Assembly (NCBI GenBank): GCA_903909435.1
Contig: CAIVVT010000241.1
Location: 25,578-89,577 of the forward strand
Reading direction: 5' to 3'
From: an uncultured Acidobacteriia bacterium
Lineage (GTDB): Bacteria; Acidobacteriota; Terriglobia; Bryobacterales; Bryobacteraceae
DNA: 64,000 nt
Shown: piece after piece, positions 43,805 to 51,159 of the stretch
Position numbering within the stretch: position 1 is the first letter of the stretch
Layout of the letters: each line of letters starts with the position of its first letter
The notes under the pieces: model-generated
Told to the model about the DNA's origin: nothing
Database searches by the model: none
What the model saw: the letters and a program-made list of their open reading frames with translations, nothing else
Translations under genes and position numbers: made by a program

Positions 43805-44569
43805 CTATGTCCCGAAAACGCGATAGTACGTTAGCCCGATCCACTCTCTGATTGCGCGCTCCGATCGCTCCAGGTCTTTCGCTTGAGGCAGGAAGCTCTG
43901 GAATTCGACGGGGTGGGTGAACTCGGCTTCAAAGTCCGCCGGGAATGGGATCGCGTCGATCCGCTCCTTCCGCATCAGCCACATCGCGCGCGGCATGTGC
44001 ATGGCGCTGGTGACCAGGATGATTCGATGCCAACCGCGCTTCTCCATCGCCCGCCGGATGGACCGCACCTCACCAGAGGTTTCGAGAACACGCTCGTCCG
44101 TCAGTTCGATCTTATCTGCCAGAATCCCGTGTTTCAGAGCCTCCCGGACCAGTTTCTCGCCCTCCGATTCGAGGGGGGAGTCGAGCCGAAGCACTCCACG
44201 CGTGAACAGTATTTTTGGGGCGCGGTCATTGGAGACGAGTTCCACGCCGCGCTCAAAGCGGTCCACGGCCTCCGTCCATTCGGCGGCCGACGTTACGGAC
44301 TCGTGCAGCATGCCGCACAAAACAACCACCGCGTCCGCCTTCGGGCAGTCCTTCACCTCCCGTGCGGGATAGCGCAGTTCAACTGTTGACGCCAGCCAGG
44401 TCGCGACCCGCTGCGTCGAGAATCCCCACAAGAGAACGAACGCCAGTCCGGTAATCCAACGCCTCCGGAGCAGCAACCCCAGGCATCCCAGCAGGATGCA
44501 GAATCCGAGTGGCAGGAATGGAACCGGCAGCGACTTGTGAAGCCAAAGCGGCACGAAGGAGAGTGGCAT
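43805..44569 (-). CDS. DUF218 family membrane protein (YdcF/ElyC/SanA-like)
   Basis: About 254 aa. Two N-terminal TM helices (LPLGFCILLGCLGLLL and GLAFVLLWGFSTQRVATWL), then the DUF218 domain: ADAVVVLCGMLHES, ILFTRGVL, ESEGEKLVREAL, ELTDERVLETSGEVRSIRRAM and IILVTSAMHMPRAMWLMRK, the alternating Rossmann-like strands with the conserved Thr/Ser-His segment. ElyC and SanA relatives affect peptidoglycan, exopolysaccharide or lipid-carrier metabolism in the envelope. An alternative start lies 10 codons upstream; neither has a strong ribosome-binding site. It converges with the cellulose operon and overlaps the upstream flank of the divergent phosphohexomutase region. Confidence 0.85.
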   Translation of the reverse strand: MPLSFVPLWLHKSLPVPFLPLGFCILLGCLGLLLRRRWITGLAFVLLWGFSTQRVATWLASTVELRYPAREVKDCPKADAVVVLCGMLHESVTSAAEWTEAVDRFERGVELVSNDRAPKILFTRGVLRLDSPLESEGEKLVREALKHGILADKIELTDERVLETSGEVRSIRRAMEKRGWHRIILVTSAMHMPRAMWLMRKERIDAIPFPADFEAEFTHPVEFQSFLPQAKDLERSERAIREWIGLTYYRVFGT

Positions 44570-44790
44570 ATGTGATAGGCAGGCGGCGGCCGGGATCATC
44601 GCGCAGCCAAGGACGATTAGTGAACGGGCTACCCATAGTCAGCGTACACGAAGCCCGGAGTCCCCCACTGCAACGGTGGAAGCGGAGACGATGGCCTACC
44701 GCCACGCGGACTTGGATTCTGCCGCTGGAGAAGCAATTGGCTGCGGGAATAGTTGAGTCGTCGGGGTGTGATGCCGGGATACTAAAGGAG

Positions 44791-46548
44791 ATGGCGACTA
44801 CAAACTCAGATCCCGGTTTCCTGGCTAGTGACTCGCTGGCCAGTCGATTGAACTACCAACCACGGGAATTGCGGTTCGGGACCAGCGGACGCCGGGGAGA
44901 GGTGGTGGACCTCACGCAGTTGGAGATCTACATCAACGCGCGCGCGGAACTGCAGTATCTACAATCGCTGCCCGACTCGAAAGGGGGCATAGTCGCCGGC
45001 CAGGATTTCTATTTCGCGAGCGACTTGCGTCCGAGTTCGACATGTTACGTGGAAGCGCAGGGCGGTCGCGGCGAGATAGCTCAGGCAATCGAGCGGGCTA
45101 TTGGAGACTCGGGGATGAAAGCAGTCTACCTAGGCCGCATTCCGACGCCGGCCTTGGCATGTTTCGCGATGTCCCGCCAACGTGGCAGCATGATGATCAC
45201 GGGGAGTCACATTCCCTTTGATCGCAACGGTTACAAAACCAATACTGCCAGGGGAGAACTGCTGAAAGAGCACGAAAAGCCAATTGGCGAATTGGTGTTA
45301 ACAACCCGAAAGCGGTTGTACGCGCAGTCCTTTGCGGAGTCACCCTTCGACGAGAATGGTCGATTCAAAGCAGGTCACAGCGAGCTTCCGTCCGAGAATG
45401 GAATAGCGCGAGCGGAGTATCTGTCGCGCTACACGGAGTTCTTCGAGGGGCAGTCGCTTAAGGGGACAAGAGTCTTGGTTTACCAGCATTCGGCCGTGGG
45501 ACGAGATCTGCTGGTGGAATTGCTGCGAGGCTTCGATGCCGATGTAGTGGCGGCGGGGCGGAGCGATACCTTCGTGCCCATTGACACGGAGAATATCGAT
45601 TCCGCCCAACTCACCACGATCCAAGCTGTGGTGGATGATGCGGTTGCGGAACACGGTCCGTTGTTTGCCGTCGTATCGCTCGACGGGGACAGCGATCGGC
45701 CGCTGGTGCTTGGCGTGCACCAGGTCACGTCCAAGGTGGAGTTCTACGGGGGCGACCTGGTCGGTATGATCACAGCTGAGTATCTAGGGGCAGACGCAGT
45801 CGTCGTGCCGATTAGCTGTAATGACGGCATAGATCGAGGCGGTCTTGCGAATGTGCTGGAGCCGAAAACGAAGATCGGCTCGCCTTATGTCATCGCCGGC
45901 ATGGAGGCCGCTACTCTCAAAGGCAAAAAGCTGGTTTGTGGCTGGGAGGCCAACGGTGGGTTTCTTACTGGCTCGGACATTCAACGTAGCGGCAGGACAT
46001 TGAGTGCGCTCCCGACGCGGGACGCCATATTGCCAATCTTGTGCACACTCTTCAGCGCGCAAGAACAGGGTCTGGCTATTGGCGGACTGTTCTCAAAACT
46101 GCCCCGCAGATTCAGCAGGGCCGCGCTGCTGAAGCAGTTCCCGCGCGCTATCAGTGACCAAATCGTACGACGTTTCACACCGCTAGACCCGGATGTAAAG
46201 GATGTGTTGTTGGAAGGCGAGAAGATAGTCGCAACGGACGACGCGGACCAGGGAATTGGCGTCACCGCAGCCAGTCAATCCAACCTCGAAGCAATTCGCC
46301 GTGAACTTGAAACTTACTTCGCGCCCGAATTGGGTTTCGGTTCGATCACGCGCCTGAACTATACTGACGGCGTTCGAGTCACATTCGACAACGCGGACGT
46401 AGCCCATCTGCGTCCATCGGGAAATGCGGACGAACTGCGCATCTACGCAGCGGCCGATACACAGAAACGAGCGGAACAGATCGCCCAGTTCGGCATCGCA
46501 GATCCCGGCGGCATCCTGCGCCGGATGCAAGCGTCAGTTCAAGGCTAG
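44791..46548 (+). CDS. Phosphohexomutase (phosphomannomutase/phosphoglucomutase family)
   Basis: 585 aa, cytoplasmic alpha-D-phosphohexomutase. The catalytic phosphoserine loop reads MMITGSHIPFDRNGYK (Ser in TGSHIP, the usual TASHNP variant); the metal loop is SLDGDSDRPLV with the three Asp; the sugar-binding loop is GWEANGGFLTGS. The C-terminal phosphate-binding domain follows (VRVTFDNADVAHLRPSGNADELRIY). It interconverts hexose 6-phosphate and 1-phosphate, the entry to UDP-glucose or GDP-mannose. UDP-glucose would feed the nearby cellulose synthase, but that link is inference. It starts at ATG 44791, directly abutting AAAGGAG with no spacer, which is unusual; no better in-frame start is near. 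Longer than most family members by 100 or so residues. Confidence 0.88.
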   Translation: MATTNSDPGFLASDSLASRLNYQPRELRFGTSGRRGEVVDLTQLEIYINARAELQYLQSLPDSKGGIVAGQDFYFASDLRPSSTCYVEAQGGRGEIAQAIERAIGDSGMKAVYLGRIPTPALACFAMSRQRGSMMITGSHIPFDRNGYKTNTARGELLKEHEKPIGELVLTTRKRLYAQSFAESPFDENGRFKAGHSELPSENGIARAEYLSRYTEFFEGQSLKGTRVLVYQHSAVGRDLLVELLRGFDADVVAAGRSDTFVPIDTENIDSAQLTTIQAVVDDAVAEHGPLFAVVSLDGDSDRPLVLGVHQVTSKVEFYGGDLVGMITAEYLGADAVVVPISCNDGIDRGGLANVLEPKTKIGSPYVIAGMEAATLKGKKLVCGWEANGGFLTGSDIQRSGRTLSALPTRDAILPILCTLFSAQEQGLAIGGLFSKLPRRFSRAALLKQFPRAISDQIVRRFTPLDPDVKDVLLEGEKIVATDDADQGIGVTAASQSNLEAIRRELETYFAPELGFGSITRLNYTDGVRVTFDNADVAHLRPSGNADELRIYAAADTQKRAEQIAQFGIADPGGILRRMQASVQG

Positions 46549-46575
46549 CGGCGCGATACAGCACCTGGACTCAAC

Positions 46576-48231
46576 TCACTCGGCCATCAACTCGTGCTGC
46601 AGTGAGCGGAACTGCGGAACGCTGCGCACATAGTCGGTTATGTTCGGGATGGCCGTGGAGGCCAGTCGCTTCGCCTTCTCCGGGTTGTGTTTTGCCAGCG
46701 CGACGAGCAACTCGTAGTCCTCGATTCCCTCTCGCATGGCCTCCAGGCGGATCGAACTTAACACCGATTCCTTCGCCGGGTTCGGATAAACGATCGCGTT
46801 GTCGCCGGCGGGCAGCAGCGTTTCGTTGTCGTTGATCACGGGTTGCACGTCAAGGAAGGGTTCGGGTCCCCAATAGTTGCCGCCCCAGTGGAGGAAACCG
46901 GTGAAGTTGTGCCGGAAATTGAACCAGTGCAGGAGTTGCGTCTTCAGCAGCGGATAGTCGATAAAGCGGTTCAGGTGGCGGCCCTGAGGCGCGATGCAGG
47001 TGTAGAACCAGGACTGACCGCCCTTGGCGACATGAGCCTGGATCTTACCGAGTTGCCCGTCGAAACTACCCAGTACCGGCACCCAGATGTCACTCACGTC
47101 TTCGAAGAAACCGAGATCCTGATCCAGGCCTACCGCGTCGATGGTCGGGATGCCCGGCAGGTTCCTGCGGATGATCTTCGCGTAGCGATTGTAGATCGCA
47201 GTCTCCTGGCCGTGCGGCTCGTCATGGATGTGCTGAATGTAGTGCTCCGCCCACCCCCTCGCCTTCAGATGAGCGTAAAGAGCGGTGAGAAAAGTGTTCA
47301 GGAACTGCTCCGCGTGAGGGTCGTCCGTGGAGAGTTGTTTCAAGACCACCTTGCCACCGTCGATGACGTAGGCCGGCACGATCATGGACGTGTCATAGCC
47401 GGACCTGCGGCCCAGGAGGTGTGCACCTTCGATGGTCCCGATGACACCAGCTTTCTGGAGAGTCTCAACCCAACGGTCGAGCTTCGCGAAATCGTAACGG
47501 ATCTGCCCGCCCTCGATCTTTGGACCCGCGAGCGTCAAAACAGGGGTCAGAAACACGTTCTGCCGGTGATTCCCCATCACGCCTCCAATGTTGCCGAGCA
47601 CGCGCCAATACGCTTCGGGATCCTTGTCGATTTTGAAATGCCTGCCCAACGATTCCGGCTCCAACGTGAACCAGTTGGTGACTTGCAGCGTCTGCACCGC
47701 CGGGACCGTGGCCTTGGTCACCTGGACCTTGAACGACTGGACGGAGATGGTCGCGCCGCCGGCTGAGAGCGTGACTTTGCCGGTGTATTCACCCGGCTGC
47801 GTATCGGGCGGTGCAGAAAGCGTCACCCAGATCGATTCGGTCCGCTTGGGCTTCAACTGAAATGGAAACCCTTCGAGCAGTGGGTCCGGATAGAGGGCAG
47901 GAGCGGTTCGCACCAGTTCGTCTTCCGGCGACTTGGGCGGATTCGAGGCGACGGGCACGTATCCGGCGTGGCGAACCTGTGCCGTCACCGGACCTTGCAT
48001 CTCAACATCCGCCTTCAAGTCCGCGATGCCCGCTTCACTGTGCACTGCGATCTGGATGCTGGCGTGGCCCTTGCGAGCCAGCAGCGGAACCACATCGCCG
48101 GATTGGGACGTGTCTCGAGTATCGTCTGGAAACACTTTCGTTAGCGGATCCACGCGCCAGCTTGTGAGCCGCGCGTCGCCGCAGCCCGCGAGCATCAGAG
48201 AGAACAGGAGTACGGATATGGTTTTGTGCAT
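46576..48231 (-). CDS. Lipoprotein with DUF4091-like glycoside-hydrolase-type domain
   Basis: 551 aa. Lipobox LMLAGC with the lipidated Cys near residue 17, so membrane-anchored. Residues 25-170 are a beta-sandwich-like region (IQIAVHSEAGIADLKADV, EYTGKVTLSAGGATISVQ). Residues 180-540 look like a TIM-barrel domain of the DUF4091/DUF6067 kind, with IQHIHDEPHGQE, FTGFLHWGGNYWG and a C-terminal helix SSIRLEAMREGIEDYELL typical of DUF4091. The Glu in HDEP is the likely catalytic or ligand residue. Probably acts on a surface polysaccharide. It is 74 bp downstream of the three-TM membrane protein gene on the same strand, so it may be the last gene of the phosphoesterase cluster. Confidence 0.82.
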   Translation of the reverse strand: MHKTISVLLFSLMLAGCGDARLTSWRVDPLTKVFPDDTRDTSQSGDVVPLLARKGHASIQIAVHSEAGIADLKADVEMQGPVTAQVRHAGYVPVASNPPKSPEDELVRTAPALYPDPLLEGFPFQLKPKRTESIWVTLSAPPDTQPGEYTGKVTLSAGGATISVQSFKVQVTKATVPAVQTLQVTNWFTLEPESLGRHFKIDKDPEAYWRVLGNIGGVMGNHRQNVFLTPVLTLAGPKIEGGQIRYDFAKLDRWVETLQKAGVIGTIEGAHLLGRRSGYDTSMIVPAYVIDGGKVVLKQLSTDDPHAEQFLNTFLTALYAHLKARGWAEHYIQHIHDEPHGQETAIYNRYAKIIRRNLPGIPTIDAVGLDQDLGFFEDVSDIWVPVLGSFDGQLGKIQAHVAKGGQSWFYTCIAPQGRHLNRFIDYPLLKTQLLHWFNFRHNFTGFLHWGGNYWGPEPFLDVQPVINDNETLLPAGDNAIVYPNPAKESVLSSIRLEAMREGIEDYELLVALAKHNPEKAKRLASTAIPNITDYVRSVPQFRSLQHELMAE

Positions 48232-48305
48232 GGCTCAAGCCTCACGTCGAACTAAGTTCACGCGGATCATATCATCCGACCGCGGCCGCGCGCGATTCTC
48301 CCAAT

Positions 48306-49067
48306 TCAGAACGTCACGCGTAGCCGCTTGCGCAAAGCGAGCATGGCGATCAGGCTCACCAGGCAGAACCAGATCAGCCAATGTACGCCGAAGCCAAACA
48401 CGTCGATCTCCGCCGGTGGATACTCCACTTCGATGGAACTTACGCGGGCGTCCCGCAGTCGCGCTTCGCCGGGATAGCAGAACCACTGGAGCAGCGAGGC
48501 GACCCTGCGCTCCGAAAGGTAAATTGACGGTGCGCCGGATCGCACGGTCTTTGCGATCGAACCGTCCGGCAGACGCAACTCAAGGTCGCCCGGGCCGGCT
48601 CCGGCAGCGCGCACACGCCAGCACGCTCGTTGCACTTCGGGAAAGCGCAACGCTGGCGTCTCAACAGTGACGTTTCGGCCTACGAGTGAAAGAGGGGCCA
48701 TCGCCGACTGCGATGCACCGGTAAGTTGCGCGGTGACGATGGCTGATTCGCCTGGATGCAACGGACGCCGTCCATACACCGCGTCGAGATGGAACAGCAA
48801 CAATGCGAGCGGAATGATCGTGACGGCGGTCGGCCGCAGCATCAACGCCAGGTAACGGAAGTTCCAAACCAGAAGTTGCCCTTGAGCCTTGAAGATCTGG
48901 GCGGGTTCGTTCGCGAAGAGTCGAAAAGCCAGCAAGTGCGCGCGTATCTTGCGCTTTGCCACCTGGATGCGAGCCTGGTCGGAGCACCGCTTGAACGACC
49001 ACAGCATGGCAAAAGCCACGGCTATTGAGATCGCTGCGAGACTCCACGTGTAGGACGCGGGGAGCAT
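48306..49067 (-). CDS. Three-TM membrane protein with periplasmic beta domain, function unknown
   Basis: 253 aa. TM1 at residues 6-25 is followed by a basic helical hairpin (about 28-72, rich in Arg, Lys and Gln). TM2 is around 78-97 (TAVTIIPLALLLFHLDAVYG), a beta-rich extracytoplasmic domain covers about 100-220, and TM3 (VHWLIWFCLVSLIAMLAL) is near the C-terminus. TM1, a charged cytosolic coiled coil, then TM2 is the layout of minimal Oxa1/EMC3/DUF106-type insertases, but I see no decisive motif, so that is speculative. The start overlaps the stop of the 62-aa gene by one base (TGATG), so the two are translationally coupled inside the phosphoesterase cluster. Confidence 0.75.
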   Translation of the reverse strand: MLPASYTWSLAAISIAVAFAMLWSFKRCSDQARIQVAKRKIRAHLLAFRLFANEPAQIFKAQGQLLVWNFRYLALMLRPTAVTIIPLALLLFHLDAVYGRRPLHPGESAIVTAQLTGASQSAMAPLSLVGRNVTVETPALRFPEVQRACWRVRAAGAGPGDLELRLPDGSIAKTVRSGAPSIYLSERRVASLLQWFCYPGEARLRDARVSSIEVEYPPAEIDVFGFGVHWLIWFCLVSLIAMLALRKRLRVTF

Positions 49068-49255
49068 CAGTCGATGTAGCCCAAGCCTTTCAAGCGATTT
49101 ACGATGTCCTCGTCGGACTGCGCGTCGTCGAGCTTGGCGATTTCCTTTTCGACCACATGCGCGACGAACTCCTCCGGCGAGCTATAACCCGCCGCTTCGG
49201 ACACTTTCCTGACCCTCGCCCAAAGCTCTTTCTTTAACCGGAATGCCGGCCCCAT
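49067..49255 (-). CDS. 62-aa helical protein with ribbon-helix-helix-like core and LGYID tail
   Basis: ATG at 49255 (MGPAFRLKKELW). Residues 4-38 follow a ribbon-helix-helix-like pattern: a beta strand AFRLKKELW, helix ARVRKVSEAAGY, turn SSPEE, helix FVAHVVEKEIAKL. The tail (DEDIVNRLKGLGYID) ends with RLKGLGYI, a pattern I also recall at the C-terminal ends of sulfatases and alkaline-phosphatase-like enzymes. It starts 17 bp after the lipoprotein phosphoesterase gene and overlaps the next membrane protein gene by one base, so it is firmly within the cluster. It may be a regulator or an adaptor for the neighbouring enzymes. The longer frame upstream is inside the neighbour's coding region and unlikely. 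Confidence 0.72.
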   Translation of the reverse strand: MGPAFRLKKELWARVRKVSEAAGYSSPEEFVAHVVEKEIAKLDDAQSDEDIVNRLKGLGYID

Positions 49256-49272
49256 GTCATCTTGCCTCCGCT

Positions 49273-51159
49273 TTAGAATATCGCTCGGCCTCGCATCCCA
49301 TCGGCCGGTTGGACGCCGAACTCGTGCAACAGCGTGACTGTCAAGTCGCCCAGCCACAGGTCGTTCAATTTGCTTTTGCGATTGCTAAGGAAGGTGGCCG
49401 GCACCAACTCCGCTGCGATGCAATGATCTCCGCGCCACTCGTCAAGATTGTCCTGGAATACCCCGGGGGACAATGCGCCGAGCGCCGTCTGCCAGGAGGA
49501 GCGATATCCGTCGGCCCAACCCACGACGATCTCGGGGGCAGAGCTTGCCGCCGCACCGTGGTAGACGTCACGTGTGCGGTAGGCCCGAGTCACCACGCCG
49601 TGCCCATCCCGCGGGTCGCGCAGCGCTTCCAGTCGTGCCGCGATCTCGTCCACCAGTTGCTTGCTTTCGCCCGCTTGGACGATACCGCCGCGCTCACGTC
49701 CGGCGAGGTTCAGATACAGCCCATTCAGACCCAGCCCATAAGCCCGCGTACGCGACCAATCGACGTGCGCGAACATCTCGCCGGCACCGAGATTCTCCGG
49801 GCTGTCGAGCGCCAGGTAGCCCTCCTGATAGAGCCAGGTATTCAGGTTGACGGCTCGATTGAAGGACGCGAAGCCGTGGTCGGAAATCACCATCAGAGTC
49901 GCGCCCGGCGCGGCACTGAGCACCCGTCCAACCTCCGCGTCCACGCGCTGGTAAGTCTTCAGGAGCAGGTCCTCATGCGCTCCCCACAGCACGTGCGAAT
50001 CTTGATCGATGCCGAGGAAATGGATGAACAGCACGCCGCGCTGAAACCGGCCCAGCGCGTACGCAAGCATGCGGAATTGCTCTTCATCCACCGTACGGCT
50101 TTGCTCCAGGTACTCCTCGCGAGTCAGTGCGCCCTGCCGCAGCGCCGCCGTGTCCTCCGCGATGCCTTGCGTATAGAACGGACCAATTGCATCCGCCAAC
50201 TCGCGGCTATATTTGGACGGAGTGGAGATGGGCAGTTCCGGCGAACTCGGGTCCAGGTTGATGGGTGAGACGTAGACCCGGAACTCGGGGTTGAGCTTGC
50301 GGGCGCAGACGCGAAACATGCCGGCCGCCGACTTGAGGCCAGGCACGATCGGGAAGCGCACGCGGATCCAATTGGACCATTCTCCCTGCTTCAGAATGAA
50401 CCTTTGGCCGTCCACTTCGAACTGCGCCACGGCGTTCTCCGGGTCGCGCGTTACCAACATCGTGACGCTGGAGCGGGCCCGGTCTTTGCGCAGCGTGTTC
50501 TCGGGTCCCTCGACCACTAGGGAAACGCGATTCTGCGCCACCGTCACCGGCACCACACGACCGCCCGAGACGGAGCGGGCAAGTTCCAGCGGATTGTCGC
50601 TGAAGTCCGTGAATGTTCCGAAGGTCCCGCGGATATCGGGGGTGCCCATGCCTGAGAGCGTTTGGCTTTTGGACTCCAGTGGAGGGAAGTTGTTGGGCAT
50701 ACGCAGAAGCGTCACCGGGACGGTCGCCGCATCGAGCAACTGCCAGAACGCCTTACCGCGCAGGAAGCGTTTGACGCCTCCGCCCCACAGCGGCAGTTCA
50801 TAAGGACCGACGCTGAGCGTGTGCGTTGGCGGCTCCATCTCGGCCATAGAAGACAGTGGCGCCATAGTCTTCGGATCTCGATGCACGAAGTCGAAAATGC
50901 CGTGACCGCCCGGGTCCAGGCCGGTGATGAACGTGGACCACGCCACCGGGCTCTGCGGTGGAATGGTGGTCGCCATGCGTTTGAAATCGCCGGTGCGGCG
51001 CAGGCGATCCAAGTTCGGGAGCGATTCCCAATGACGTTCCAGGAAGTTGGCGTCCATGGCGTCGATGCCGAGGACGATGATCTTCTTCCCGCCTTCGTTT
51101 CGCCGTGCGCAGCCAGCCAATGCTACGCACAGCGCCAAGGTGATCGCTGTCCGCCTCAT
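49273..51159 (-). CDS. Lipoprotein phosphodiesterase (type I phosphodiesterase/nucleotide pyrophosphatase-like)
   Basis: 628 aa. Signal and lipobox LALCVALAGC, so a membrane-anchored exported lipoprotein. Alkaline-phosphatase superfamily fold: metal-binding IIVLGIDAMDANF at the start, nucleophile-region SPVAWSTFITG, GGHGIFDFVHRDP, the second metal site VISDHGFASFNRAVNLN (Asp-His) and GDHCIAAELVP (His). Similar enzymes cleave phosphodiesters or phosphonates; the substrate is unknown. Close paralogue of the upstream gene, sharing the same motif series, which suggests tandem duplication. The start is set by a 4-bp ATGA overlap with that gene; the longer open frame upstream is a shadow of it. Confidence 0.88.
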   Translation of the reverse strand: MRRTAITLALCVALAGCARRNEGGKKIIVLGIDAMDANFLERHWESLPNLDRLRRTGDFKRMATTIPPQSPVAWSTFITGLDPGGHGIFDFVHRDPKTMAPLSSMAEMEPPTHTLSVGPYELPLWGGGVKRFLRGKAFWQLLDAATVPVTLLRMPNNFPPLESKSQTLSGMGTPDIRGTFGTFTDFSDNPLELARSVSGGRVVPVTVAQNRVSLVVEGPENTLRKDRARSSVTMLVTRDPENAVAQFEVDGQRFILKQGEWSNWIRVRFPIVPGLKSAAGMFRVCARKLNPEFRVYVSPINLDPSSPELPISTPSKYSRELADAIGPFYTQGIAEDTAALRQGALTREEYLEQSRTVDEEQFRMLAYALGRFQRGVLFIHFLGIDQDSHVLWGAHEDLLLKTYQRVDAEVGRVLSAAPGATLMVISDHGFASFNRAVNLNTWLYQEGYLALDSPENLGAGEMFAHVDWSRTRAYGLGLNGLYLNLAGRERGGIVQAGESKQLVDEIAARLEALRDPRDGHGVVTRAYRTRDVYHGAAASSAPEIVVGWADGYRSSWQTALGALSPGVFQDNLDEWRGDHCIAAELVPATFLSNRKSKLNDLWLGDLTVTLLHEFGVQPADGMRGRAIF

